The notes under the pieces are model-generated. The model was not told the origin of the DNA. It saw only the letters and a list, made by a program, of their open reading frames with translations, and ran no database searches. 32,736 bases of DNA from Candidatus Woesearchaeota archaeon (GTDB lineage: Archaea; Nanobdellota; Nanobdellia; Woesearchaeales; UBA525), in NCBI GenBank assembly GCA_018221245.1, contig JAAOYH010000061.1:1-32736 (forward strand). Direction: 5' to 3'. Made by a program: the position numbers and the translations under genes. Below, one piece after another: positions 1 through 9,288 of this stretch. The number at the start of each line of letters is the position of its first letter. Position 1 is the first letter of the stretch.

Positions 1-1623
1 CATTATTTGAGATTCGAGTTCAGTACGAACAGCTAAATCCTCAACAACTGTTACGAAGTCTTCTCCGCCTATCTTACCCAAAGACTCAAAAAGCTTCTTG
101 AGCTCCGGTGATCTCTCGTGCATGAGTGTAGAGATCTTTCCTTCGATAGATAGACCATTCCAACCACTGAATAGATCTGCAGACTCTTGAGCCTTACGAA
201 AGCGTTCTAAATCGATCCCTTGTTCTTTAGATAGAGCCTTAAGTGCCTGATCCTTAATTGCAGACTGGGGCTTTCCTAGTCTGGATATTGCACTAAAAGC
301 TTTATCCTGACCACCAAGACGACTTAAAGCAGCCTCTTGTATGTCAACGAGTCTCTTTGTAACTCCCATTTGTTTTTTATATTCAGGAGAAGCTGTCTTA
401 AGTATGTCGTCAATCTCACCCCTTATTCCAATTAATAAACCTTGAGTCTTATTCTTAGCAAATGTTCCAGGAATTTGAAGAAACTCGGTGGACTCGTCTA
501 CAGACTTTAGAAATAGTTTAAGCGCAGGACCATCAAGTACGTCTGGCATAGTCTCAAGATCATTAAGTAACGATTTTATTTTTGTTCTAGCTTGTGATGC
601 TTGTGGACCAGCAACCCCGGTTCTGCTTAGTCGAGCTAATTGTTTCTCAAAAGGTTTTTTAATACTATTTAAACTAAACTTCAAAGATGAATCTGCTTCT
701 AATATGTCTAGAGCTACATCAGCCTCCTTAACCACTTTGTCTTTTAAGTCTCCAAGAGCAATTTGAATAGTATCAACCAGGTCAAGTTTTTTATCTCTAG
801 CAGATTTTTTTAATTTATTTACAACTACCTCAACCTTTTCAACAACATCACCTTTTGATATTCCTTCGGTCTTAAGGATTCTCTCAATGTTCGCGTTGTA
901 TTTACGAAGAGTCTCAGGTCTCTTTCCTACTGCTAGTGCTAAACCCGATACAAGAGCGTCTGGTGCTGCTCTAGCTACACCTCTTGCTGCTGCCCCTACT
1001 ACAGGAATTGCTCCACCAAGGGCTCCACCTATAGTTGCTCCGCCTTCACCGTCTTGAACGCCACCAATAATAGCTCCTTCTCCACCGAGTTGAGCTGCCC
1101 TAGTAATTACAGGTGATCCCTCTGCTAAAGCCAAACCAGCTTCACCAATACCAGGTGCTGCCTTGGCGATACCACTAGCCGCTAATCTTCCAGCTCCCCT
1201 AATTCCTGCTCCTGCTATTCCGCCACCAGCAAGTGCTCCACCAACTGTTCCAGCAAGGGATGCTTTAGGAAAGTCTTCAGAGAGTTGTGCCTGTCTTGCT
1301 ATGTTAGCTGCTTCTCGTTGTTCAAACGTTGTCCCTTGTTCTTCAGGAAACTTAAATCCTTGTGCTTCTAAATCTGCTTGTGAGGTATCTCCAAGAACAC
1401 TCTCAAGAGCTGTACGAATAGCTGGTTCTACTGCTGCTTGAATCTTAGGTAAGAATCCAAGAGTTGCTGCTTGACCAAATGATTCAACACCTGCTTGAAG
1501 TGCACTACCTTGAGGCTTCGGAACTTCTGCTTGTTGAAGTAATTGAATCTTTTGTTGACGACTTAAACCCTGAGGTTGTGCCGCTTGCAATGCTTGTAGT
1601 TTTTGCTCTCTCGTTAAAGCCAT
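1..1623 (-). CDS. Internal virion / DNA-ejection-like protein, N-terminal 541 aa, runs off left edge
   Basis: Open minus frame from ATG at 1623-1621 to the window edge (MALTREQKLQALQAAQPQGLSRQQKIQLLQQ...GEGGATIGGALGGAIPVVGAAARG...DLAVRTELESQIM). Gly/Ala-rich hydrophobic segments and coiled coil. Missing from the ORF track because it has no stop in the window. Confidence 0.75.
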   Translation of the reverse strand, partial: MALTREQKLQALQAAQPQGLSRQQKIQLLQQAEVPKPQGSALQAGVESFGQAATLGFLPKIQAAVEPAIRTALESVLGDTSQADLEAQGFKFPEEQGTTFEQREAANIARQAQLSEDFPKASLAGTVGGALAGGGIAGAGIRGAGRLAASGIAKAAPGIGEAGLALAEGSPVITRAAQLGGEGAIIGGVQDGEGGATIGGALGGAIPVVGAAARGVARAAPDALVSGLALAVGKRPETLRKYNANIERILKTEGISKGDVVEKVEVVVNKLKKSARDKKLDLVDTIQIALGDLKDKVVKEADVALDILEADSSLKFSLNSIKKPFEKQLARLSRTGVAGPQASQARTKIKSLLNDLETMPDVLDGPALKLFLKSVDESTEFLQIPGTFAKNKTQGLLIGIRGEIDDILKTASPEYKKQMGVTKRLVDIQEAALSRLGGQDKAFSAISRLGKPQSAIKDQALKALSKEQGIDLERFRKAQESADLFSGWNGLSIEGKISTLMHERSPELKKLFESLGKIGGEDFVTVVEDLAVRTELESQIM

Positions 1624-1625
1624 TT

Positions 1626-2912
1626 CTATTGTCCTATCTGACCACCGGTTTGTGGATCAATACCAGCCGCCTGTAACCTTGCATCTAACTCTTCATCCGT
1701 TAGTTCATTAAAGCTTGCTGCCTGTGCCTCACTTGTTCCAAAACCACTAAACCCAACTGGACGAATACCTGCAACAGGAGCACGTGGAGCAGCTCGACCT
1801 GCAGCAACAGCAGTTGAAACGACATCAAAAGCGTCACCTGCCTCTGCCCTTAGTCCTTGAATGGCAACCATTCGGCTTCGTCTTTTTTGTTCTAATACTT
1901 CAGCACTATCTCCAATTCGTGGAAAATATTGTTTCTCTGCTGATGCAAACTCACTTGGTGCAATGGCTGCTCCAGATTCAGGACGAAGGACTGCGTTTAC
2001 AAAGTCTCTCTCAGCTTGATCTTGTTGTTTTTGTTGATCAGACTTTAATGCTTCTGGAAAGAAACTTGATCTCTGAGTGGCAGATGTAGCAGAAGTTGGA
2101 TCAAACCCTTCACTAGCTAACCTTGTAAATACTTCCTCTGATTGCTCTAACCTTTTAGCAAATTTAGCAGCTTCAAACTGACTTGTCTTTGGGGTTGGTC
2201 TCTTAGTTATTAAGGATCTTTGATCACGAAAGTTTTGTTTTAATAGTTCTAACTCTTGAGCCTGGTCACCCTTTTGAGAGAGGATCTCTTTTTGGAATTG
2301 TTGACCCTCTCTTGTCTCACGGCTTTTTACTTCACGTTGAATAGCTTGTGCTTCTTTGTCTCTTTTGCGTTGTTCGCTAGCAGATCGTAAATCCTCTAAA
2401 TCCTGGACACCTTTAATACCTACCTTAGCTCCAATAGCTCCACCTTCTAATCCTCCAGCAGCAGAACCAAGTAAAATAGGTGCAAGGCCAATAAGGGCTA
2501 GGGCAAGCTTTTGCTGGTTATCCCTATCTTGCTCACTATCAGTATCAGGCTCTTCAGTGGCTACCTCTTTTAGTAAAGCAGGATCTTCAACAGCGGATAC
2601 ATCTAGTTTATCTGCTCCAACTGCAATCTTCTGTGCACCCTCAATATTCTTATCTGTGACTTTTGATGGAGCAATACCAGCAGTCTTTGCTAGTTGCTTC
2701 TTAAGTTGTTCCCTTTGTGGTCTTACCTTTGCTGCGATCTCAGAAGTAGATGGCGGTCCAGCTGGCTCAATAGGAGAGGGCTGTGGAGTGGGGGTAGGAC
2801 TGGGTGTTGGGCTAGGAGTTGGACTAGGTTGTGGTTTTGGCTTTGCTTTAGCAGCTTCAGCTATGGGTAAACCAGGGTTCTTCTTCTTAGTGAGTTCAGA
2901 TAATAAAGCCAT
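1626..2912 (-). CDS. Internal virion-like structural protein with Pro/Thr/Ser repeat and Gly-rich hydrophobic segment
   Basis: 428 aa; 'PKPQPSPTPSPTPSPTPTPQPSP' linker, 'LALALIGLAPILLGSAAGGLEGGAIGAKVG', then coiled coil. Located in the ejection-protein position of a podovirus late operon. Confidence 0.6.
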   Translation of the reverse strand: MALLSELTKKKNPGLPIAEAAKAKPKPQPSPTPSPTPSPTPTPQPSPIEPAGPPSTSEIAAKVRPQREQLKKQLAKTAGIAPSKVTDKNIEGAQKIAVGADKLDVSAVEDPALLKEVATEEPDTDSEQDRDNQQKLALALIGLAPILLGSAAGGLEGGAIGAKVGIKGVQDLEDLRSASEQRKRDKEAQAIQREVKSRETREGQQFQKEILSQKGDQAQELELLKQNFRDQRSLITKRPTPKTSQFEAAKFAKRLEQSEEVFTRLASEGFDPTSATSATQRSSFFPEALKSDQQKQQDQAERDFVNAVLRPESGAAIAPSEFASAEKQYFPRIGDSAEVLEQKRRSRMVAIQGLRAEAGDAFDVVSTAVAAGRAAPRAPVAGIRPVGFSGFGTSEAQAASFNELTDEELDARLQAAGIDPQTGGQIGQ

Positions 2913-3640
2913 TACTTCTTACCACCTTCTGCTTTATCAACTCGTTGTTGAGCTACATCAGCTTGCTTCTCTCCAACAAGAGCTTGTAAAGATGCTCCTC
3001 GTTCTGCAGATCCTAATGCTGCAAATCCAAACTCAGTTGAGAGTTGTCCGAACTTCTCAGCCTGTGCACGTTTTTGCTCTTCTCCAAGTGTCCTCTCAAA
3101 TTGAGACAATCCTTGCTCTCTAGCTGCTACTTGTCTTAAAAAAATATCACGTTCAGCTTCAGCCTCTTGACGCTGCGCTCCTCTTAGTAGTTGTCCTCGT
3201 TGAGCAGATGCTAATCCACCCCGAACACCAGATGATGCTTGCTCACCTCTTAGTCTGCGAAGTTGGGTCTCTGAAGCCTTCTGTGCGCCTCCCAGTACCT
3301 GTTCTCTGAATGCTTGTTGTTCTTCAGGAGTGAATCCTTCAAGCTTAGCTCGGCGTCTCTCAAGAACATCAGCGAAGTCAGTAGTTCTTGCAGACTGCTC
3401 TTCTCTTGTTCCAAAGGATCCAGCTCCAAAGAGCTCTTGTCCACGTTCTCGTCCAGCCTTTAAATCTCTTTCTCTCGCTTGACGACTTTCTTCTAAGAAC
3501 TTACGTCGCCTGTCGTCTTGGGATCTTTCTTGTGCTGCTTTTAACCTGTTCTTTTCGCCTTGAATATCGATTCCGACAGTATCAACAGCCTGTTGTTGCG
3601 GTCCACCTCCACCCATAATTAACTCCAGTCCATTTCCCAA
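2912..3640 (-). CDS. Coiled-coil internal virion-like protein
   Basis: 242 aa, Q/E/R-rich helices; overlaps the next CDS at its stop/start; position between GNAT protein and ejection-like proteins. Confidence 0.55.
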   Translation of the reverse strand: MGNGLELIMGGGGPQQQAVDTVGIDIQGEKNRLKAAQERSQDDRRRKFLEESRQARERDLKAGRERGQELFGAGSFGTREEQSARTTDFADVLERRRAKLEGFTPEEQQAFREQVLGGAQKASETQLRRLRGEQASSGVRGGLASAQRGQLLRGAQRQEAEAERDIFLRQVAAREQGLSQFERTLGEEQKRAQAEKFGQLSTEFGFAALGSAERGASLQALVGEKQADVAQQRVDKAEGGKK

Positions 3641-4104
3641 GTGATTAACTTGTCGTCTTCAGCAATCTTTTTGCCGTATTTATTCACACATGCTTTTAGA
3701 AATTGTTCAGGTGGAGAATCCCTCCTGGTCTGGAAGATCACTCTGTCGATTTTGCGTTTGTCGCTTTCGAGTGAACTTACCATTTGTTTGCCCAAACCAT
3801 TATTGAAGTACTCTGGTATTAAATACAAACAGCGCACAGCGATAATACAGTCATAGATATTATGATAAATCATAAATCCGACTATTTCATCTTTATTGTA
3901 TAGCAGTTGAACTTGGTCGCCTTTGTTTAAGTACCAATACAAATGGCTCTCAGCCTTAGACATCTTGATCTTATGTCCGTAACTTTCAAACTCATCAAAG
4001 CCAGATAAGTCCTCTCCATTTATGACAGCCCAGTATTCCCAGAAGATGGGTATCAACGAATCGATCTGCTTCATGTTGTACCTACTTAGAGGCACATACT
4101 TCAT
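3619..4104 (-). CDS. GNAT-family acetyltransferase-like protein
   Basis: Start refined to ATG 4104 (ATGA overlap with upstream stop at 4101). 'EIVGFMIYHNIYDCIIAVRCLYLIPEYFNNGLGKQMVSSL' matches GNAT motif A with acetyl-CoA-binding loop. A GNAT-like protein before ejection proteins parallels T7 gp13. Confidence 0.65.
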   Translation of the reverse strand: MKYVPLSRYNMKQIDSLIPIFWEYWAVINGEDLSGFDEFESYGHKIKMSKAESHLYWYLNKGDQVQLLYNKDEIVGFMIYHNIYDCIIAVRCLYLIPEYFNNGLGKQMVSSLESDKRKIDRVIFQTRRDSPPEQFLKACVNKYGKKIAEDDKLITWEMDWS

Positions 4105-4463
4105 CTCAGAAACAGAACTGTCGCTGTTACGCTCGATGCATTCGTGTTCTTCAGGTAAACAAACTGCTTGGTCCATTGAGTATCCCCATCAACTATATCT
4201 TGTGAACCAGATCCTCCACGTACTATAATCCTCTGCGTCGGAATGTCTTGGCTTCTTAATTTGTTTCTTATCTCAGTCTCTGCTCCTGAGGCTAAAGTCA
4301 CTTCTACCGTAAAAGATTCAAAGTTATCTTCAAAACTAATCTTAGTTAAACCTGTCGTTAACTCCCTAAGAGTACTCGTTACATCAACAGTCAGAAACTT
4401 AACGACCTCCTCAAGCTTGGGATCAAGAAGATTCCTAAACTCTCTAAAAGAAGCAAACCTCAT
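4101..4463 (-). CDS. Small virion-associated protein, unknown
   Basis: 120 aa ORF tightly coupled to both neighbours in the tail region. Confidence 0.5.
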   Translation of the reverse strand: MRFASFREFRNLLDPKLEEVVKFLTVDVTSTLRELTTGLTKISFEDNFESFTVEVTLASGAETEIRNKLRSQDIPTQRIIVRGGSGSQDIVDGDTQWTKQFVYLKNTNASSVTATVLFLR

Positions 4464-6997
4464 TTTTTGAACTCTCTTCTATAAGGTGTAGCTATCTCTA
4501 GCTCCCAACCTGTAAGAATAGTGTTTTGCTGAGCGTTGATGTTTGAATAACGTAATCTTAAGGATTTAAACCTACCCGTTGATAACTTGCTAATCACTGC
4601 GTTCTCAGCAGGATCTCCATAAGGAGTCGTACTATAAGCAGACACTCCATAACCAGAGACACCCAAAGATACAGTGAAGGTAGACTTAGCTGAGTCCTTG
4701 ATATAGTTCACTTCGGTCTTAACATCTAACGACACATCGTTGTTTTTAAGGGCTTCTAATGCAAACACACGAAGTGAGAGATACTTCTTTAAAACAGATG
4801 GTTCACCTACTGGTTCCCATTGAGAGTCATAATTCCAAGTAACTACTTCGTTATTGTCTTGGTAATCAAAAGCATCATTAAGACTATGACGCCTGTAAAG
4901 AATGTGTTCCACATTACTAGTAAAACTAGATGCTCTGCGTTCACTGAATAAAAACTCTCCATCAATAGTGGTCACACCACCAGCCATATTCATATTGTCC
5001 CATAACAACCAAGCATCCCTCGTGTAATCATAGGCAATGATCTGAGAGTCGCTGTTGGCGTACTTATCAGAGGATCCGTCTTCTGACTCAGTAGGGATAT
5101 AGATGATGTATTTTTCGTGTGTCCTATCATTAATAGCTACTGCTCTTTTAAGCATTAACTTCTGATTGTCATCTGTAACTTGAGTATTAAATAGCATCTG
5201 CTTTAAATCTTCAGTTATTTGATCTACGTCAAACATAGGCTCGATTCTATCTCCACCAACCGTCTGAGGTATTTGTGAACCCTGCATGAAGAAGGGACCA
5301 CGATCAGATAAGAAACCTAGTAATCCTCTAGCCTCTTTGATCGTTGCATGAGCAATACAACCAATATCACCAGTAAGCAGTGAGACTCTAAGGTTAACGT
5401 TTGCTATGTCTCCACTCATGATGTGGATAGACTTTTGTTTGAAGATTGCGAAGTCTTGAACAGTAGGTGAAATACCAGTGATGATATCTCCTAAGATCGT
5501 ATCTACTCTGAAGTTGTTTGATCCAGCAGGAAAGAACTCAGGACCATCTACATCTGCAAAGAACACCGTATTAGGAAACTCAATATTACCTGCGATAATT
5601 GTTTGGTTACTAAATGATGAGATGTACTTACCCTTTGGAGGAGTAGACCTATCAGTGAGTGGTTCAATGAACTGAGCACCAAGTGATGCATCTACAATGT
5701 CATCATTATAAACCTGAGTAGCAGTGAATGAGTTGTTTGGAATCTCATCAACTAAAAAGAATGATTCAGGAGTAGTCGCTGAGGACTTAGACCTAAAGAT
5801 ATTAATCTTAAGGTTGTTTGAGATGACAACGTTATCAGAAACAGTAACAGCTGCTCCATCTACAGTGATCGTTCCAGCGGCTATAGCAGTTACATTCCTA
5901 GTTACATTAGCTGCACTTACAGTATCAAAGAAGTAAGCTTTATCTCCTACTTCCATAGTATGAGACCCACCCGAACCATCATCTACAGTGATCGTGTTAA
6001 CAACAGCTTGTAGTCCAGCCACGATTGCACAATCCGTGTTAAAACCACTAGAAGCTAGAATATTCGCTACTGTTACATCAAACGATTCAGCAGTAGGGGA
6101 CAGGGGTGGATCAGTTTTTAAGAAGTTACCTTCAGTGATATTTCCGACAGCATCTACTTGTTGGTATTGGACCAGATGAACATAAGTCGTACCAGTAATA
6201 CTACCAGCAGCGACCAGAGCATTGGTGACAGTAGCTGGCTCTGGAACTCCTGATCTGTAGAGTGTTTGACCGTCGTACTTTTGTACTTCGTCGTAACCAT
6301 TAGATAAATATAAAACATTATTGATCTGGACACTTGATACATTCTCGAAGTTATCAGCGTTCTTATTCGTTTCACTACCAGCAAAGGGTGAAGCAAGTGG
6401 AGAGTTAATATCAGAGTATCCACCAGCAGTAGCAGTGAGAGTAGAGGCCGCTAAGTCATGATCCCTAACGATCTTAAAAAAGGAGGCTGAAACAGTAGTC
6501 TCTCCAGTAGTCGTTGCTGCGAATCCAGTTAAAGCATTAATGTCAGTAACAAGTGATGAGATAGCAACGGGTGATGCTTCATCAAATCCAAGACCAAGTG
6601 CTTTATCTAATACAAATACAGCACCTTCTAGAATCTGTGCTCTATATTGAGATGTTTCAACATCATAGAATATGGACATCAAACAAGTAGGATCAGAACC
6701 AGAATAGGTAACAGTCATAGTAGCGTCTACTAGCTTATGACCAATGGTAGACACAGCTACTACTTGAGGGACTTGTAATCCAGTATCAGGATCTATTCTC
6801 TCATATGTGAATAAACCAAAACCACCCTTAGAAGCTGAATGTGCTTGGAAACCTTTTCGTTTCTCAACAGCACCTGACTTCCTATATTGAGCATTCTTCA
6901 TACCTGAAGCAAATTGAATAGGTCTTGTTAAGTCAGATGATTTGAGGTCGATTCCAAAGTGATTGAGATAGGACTTCTTTAAAAGATACTCAGCCAT
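4460..6997 (-). CDS. Tail tubular B / nozzle (stabilisation) protein
   Basis: Start refined to MAEYLLKKSYLNHFGIDLKSSDL. N-terminus 'RPIQFASGMKNAQYRKSGAVEKRKGFQ' is typical of podovirus nozzle (T7 gp12 / P22 gp10-like) proteins; about 845 aa and next to the adaptor. Confidence 0.7.
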   Translation of the reverse strand: MAEYLLKKSYLNHFGIDLKSSDLTRPIQFASGMKNAQYRKSGAVEKRKGFQAHSASKGGFGLFTYERIDPDTGLQVPQVVAVSTIGHKLVDATMTVTYSGSDPTCLMSIFYDVETSQYRAQILEGAVFVLDKALGLGFDEASPVAISSLVTDINALTGFAATTTGETTVSASFFKIVRDHDLAASTLTATAGGYSDINSPLASPFAGSETNKNADNFENVSSVQINNVLYLSNGYDEVQKYDGQTLYRSGVPEPATVTNALVAAGSITGTTYVHLVQYQQVDAVGNITEGNFLKTDPPLSPTAESFDVTVANILASSGFNTDCAIVAGLQAVVNTITVDDGSGGSHTMEVGDKAYFFDTVSAANVTRNVTAIAAGTITVDGAAVTVSDNVVISNNLKINIFRSKSSATTPESFFLVDEIPNNSFTATQVYNDDIVDASLGAQFIEPLTDRSTPPKGKYISSFSNQTIIAGNIEFPNTVFFADVDGPEFFPAGSNNFRVDTILGDIITGISPTVQDFAIFKQKSIHIMSGDIANVNLRVSLLTGDIGCIAHATIKEARGLLGFLSDRGPFFMQGSQIPQTVGGDRIEPMFDVDQITEDLKQMLFNTQVTDDNQKLMLKRAVAINDRTHEKYIIYIPTESEDGSSDKYANSDSQIIAYDYTRDAWLLWDNMNMAGGVTTIDGEFLFSERRASSFTSNVEHILYRRHSLNDAFDYQDNNEVVTWNYDSQWEPVGEPSVLKKYLSLRVFALEALKNNDVSLDVKTEVNYIKDSAKSTFTVSLGVSGYGVSAYSTTPYGDPAENAVISKLSTGRFKSLRLRYSNINAQQNTILTGWELEIATPYRREFKK

Positions 6998-7931
6998 AAT
7001 CATCTCCAGACGGAAGGTATTGATCATCTAGGATGGTCACATAATCAACGTCACCGTCTGGCTCACTGAATGTCTCTATGATTTCTCTCTCTATTTCAGC
7101 TAGAAGAGGAGTCTGTGTACCTACATCATTAGATGAGTCTCTGTTTAGAATTCTATTGTTTGTATACTCAAGTAGGTATCTCTCAGTGATATCTGGAAGC
7201 TCTGAATGAGTGGTTGCATCTAAGCCTCTTACTACGAAGTCACCTACTGCAAACGTTTGTCCTGAATCAAAGGTATGTGAACCATCAAGAGTAACAACAC
7301 CTGACGTTTCGTTAATCTCAGTGAATCCAATACCATCCATTTTAACAATACCGTTCTTATCAACGATAGTTAGGAAGTTACTTTCTTCAAGAGAAGTCTT
7401 ATCGATAAGGAAGGTAGAATCTAAGGTTAAAGCAGTTAACTGAGTTGAAGTGACAGTAGACGACCCTACCTTCCCTCTTCGAATATCTAGTATCGGAAGC
7501 TTCTTAACGTATGTCATTCGAATCGTGCCAGTTAAATCATCTGACTGTGGCTGAATAAGAATGGCGCCTGAACGTCTAATGTAAAATGCTGGGGTGGATG
7601 CAACACCGGAGAACCGCTCTGGTAGCCGGCCTTGCTTTAGTTGAACATAATCTGAGTCTTGACCTGTACTTGAAAACTCTACAAGATCTAGTCTGTTACC
7701 AAGGAATGCATCACTTGGAATATCAAACGCTTCTTGTTTTTGGATAGCGTCGATAATGGCTTCAGCTTGAAATAGATCTGCGTTCACTTGAACAATAAGT
7801 GATTGCATACGATTTTGGGCATCGTTCATGTACTGAATAAACTCTTCAGTAGATATGCCTGTTGAATCAGAGAAGTCAGTATTATCTGTGGCTCTTCTCG
7901 ATTGATCTATAAGAAGCTGTAAGTATCTCAT
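6990..7931 (-). CDS. Head-to-tail adaptor-like protein (tail tubular A type)
   Basis: 313 aa; helical N-terminus 'GISTEEFIQYMNDAQNRMQSLIVQVNADLFQAEA' and placement immediately before the nozzle gene. Confidence 0.55.
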   Translation of the reverse strand: MRYLQLLIDQSRRATDNTDFSDSTGISTEEFIQYMNDAQNRMQSLIVQVNADLFQAEAIIDAIQKQEAFDIPSDAFLGNRLDLVEFSSTGQDSDYVQLKQGRLPERFSGVASTPAFYIRRSGAILIQPQSDDLTGTIRMTYVKKLPILDIRRGKVGSSTVTSTQLTALTLDSTFLIDKTSLEESNFLTIVDKNGIVKMDGIGFTEINETSGVVTLDGSHTFDSGQTFAVGDFVVRGLDATTHSELPDITERYLLEYTNNRILNRDSSNDVGTQTPLLAEIEREIIETFSEPDGDVDYVTILDDQYLPSGDDYG

Positions 7932-8206
7932 TCACCCATGCGCCTCTTCATAACTTCGATGATTAAAGCTTTCTTTTGTGATGGATCTTCTTGTCTCTTT
8001 TCACTGCTCTCTCGTTCTCCACCGAAGTGACTTACGATGAAAGCTGCTCCATCAATACCTTCTTCATCAAGCATGTTTCGAATCTGATTGAGAGACATAA
8101 TAGCTTTGTTTTTCATGTCATCAGACATCTTCATAGACTCAGCCATCTTGCCTTCTTCTTTGCCGCCACCAATAACTTCAGATATGTCTTTAAAATTTGC
8201 CATCAT
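7928..8206 (-). CDS. Small hypothetical protein
   Basis: 92 aa; ATGA-type coupling with neighbours at both ends. Confidence 0.5.
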   Translation of the reverse strand: MMANFKDISEVIGGGKEEGKMAESMKMSDDMKNKAIMSLNQIRNMLDEEGIDGAAFIVSHFGGERESSEKRQEDPSQKKALIIEVMKRRMGE

Positions 8207-8466
8207 GTTATCTCTTTACCGAATTGTTTTACAAGGCGTCCAAGAGCACCACGTGATCGCTCTTTTCTAGCTAATAGTCTACGCTGATCAGATTCGTTTT
8301 CTTGAGCTTTAGCTTGTAGGTTTTGAGCCTTCTGTCTTTGCTTCATCCTAGCTTTATCACTAAGGAGTGAGCCTAGTAATTGAGCACTAGCACCTAAAGC
8401 CACACCAATAGATTGCTGAGAGACAGCCTGGTTCATGAGTTGTTTCTTGCGATCGTCCTCTTCCAT
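8203..8466 (-). CDS. Small hypothetical protein (charged, coiled coil)
   Basis: 87 aa; coupled to both neighbours. Confidence 0.5.
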   Translation of the reverse strand: MEEDDRKKQLMNQAVSQQSIGVALGASAQLLGSLLSDKARMKQRQKAQNLQAKAQENESDQRRLLARKERSRGALGRLVKQFGKEIT

Positions 8467-8744
8467 TATCTGAGTAAAGCCTTTCCAAATCCACTAACTA
8501 GTTGTGAGAAAGCGTTTTGCTGTCCAGTCGTTAAAGCTTTTGCAGCGCCCTTTTGAGTTTCAAAGGCAGCTTGTTGTGCTTGTGCGGCCAGCTCTTCTTG
8601 CTTACGTTTTCTCTCAGCTGCTGCTTTAAGTAGTCCGCCAATTAATCCTGCTCCTGCAGTAACTCCTGCTGCAGCGATTCCGGTTCCTGCTCCTGCTGCT
8701 GATCCAGCTACTTCTTCTTCTTCTACTGCTGCTGCCAATGCCAT
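8466..8744 (-). CDS. Ala/Gly-rich small protein with hydrophobic segment
   Basis: 92 aa 'AGSAAGAGTGIAAAGVTAGAGLIGGLLKAAAERKRKQEELAAQAQQ': hydrophobic glycine zipper followed by a charged helix. Confidence 0.5.
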   Translation of the reverse strand: MALAAAVEEEEVAGSAAGAGTGIAAAGVTAGAGLIGGLLKAAAERKRKQEELAAQAQQAAFETQKGAAKALTTGQQNAFSQLVSGFGKALLR

Positions 8745-8753
8745 AATATCCCC

Positions 8754-9278
8754 TTACTTAAGATCTAAGTCCCATGCTGTGCTTAGATAATCTGTTCCGT
8801 CATAATAAAGTGTAACATAATCCTTTGCGTCATCATCAGTGCTAAGGAGTATCTTCTGACCTTGAGGCCACTTCACTGAAGCAGGCCAAACGAGGTCCCG
8901 TACTGTTGCGCCTTGAATGATAAAGATTCGGTAAAGGGATCCTTGGACAGGATTACTCAGTGTGAGTGTTACATCCCCTGTAGCTGCTCCGAGATCTATG
9001 ATCTGAACATTGCCTAGGTCAAAATCCAAAGTCTCTGTCGTTCCAGCAGGTGTGAGAGTTGAGGCTTGAGTTACTCCAATGTTCTTAGATAGCTTAATAC
9101 TAGTCACAGAGTTATCGGAGTAGGAGGAAGTAACCATTTGGTTACCATCTCCAGCCCCAGTGTGATTGTGATTGGAAATCTTAGTCCAGGTCGTATTGAA
9201 TAACGTGGTGCCCCAATTAGTACTTCCGTTGACTGGTATCGTCAGCGTTAGACCTAGATTTAATGTAGTAAAAGCCAT
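8754..9278 (-). CDS. Tail/decoration structural protein
   Basis: 174 aa; 'LTLTIPVNGSTNWGTTLFNTTWTKISNHNHTGAGDGNQM' is a recurrent phage tail-protein N-terminus; beta-rich C-terminus. Confidence 0.55.
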   Translation of the reverse strand: MAFTTLNLGLTLTIPVNGSTNWGTTLFNTTWTKISNHNHTGAGDGNQMVTSSYSDNSVTSIKLSKNIGVTQASTLTPAGTTETLDFDLGNVQIIDLGAATGDVTLTLSNPVQGSLYRIFIIQGATVRDLVWPASVKWPQGQKILLSTDDDAKDYVTLYYDGTDYLSTAWDLDLK

Positions 9279-9288
9279 CTAATTCCCT

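Noticed and set aside
488-766. Plus ORFs at the left end (488..766, 1163..1441, 1464..1676, 1784..2089)
   Set aside because: Antisense shadows of the open minus frame 1..1623 and of 1626..2912.
2765-2840. Tandem-like DNA repeat (ggtgttgggctaggagttggactagg...)
   Set aside because: Explained by the coding PSPTPSPTPSP linker, not an independent repeat element or CRISPR.
2356-3123. Plus-strand 255-aa ORF antisense to 1626..2912 and 2912..3640
   Set aside because: Low-complexity Ser/Cys/Leu-rich mirror of the coiled-coil/PT-rich minus genes; no SD, no domain; minus frames fit the operon.
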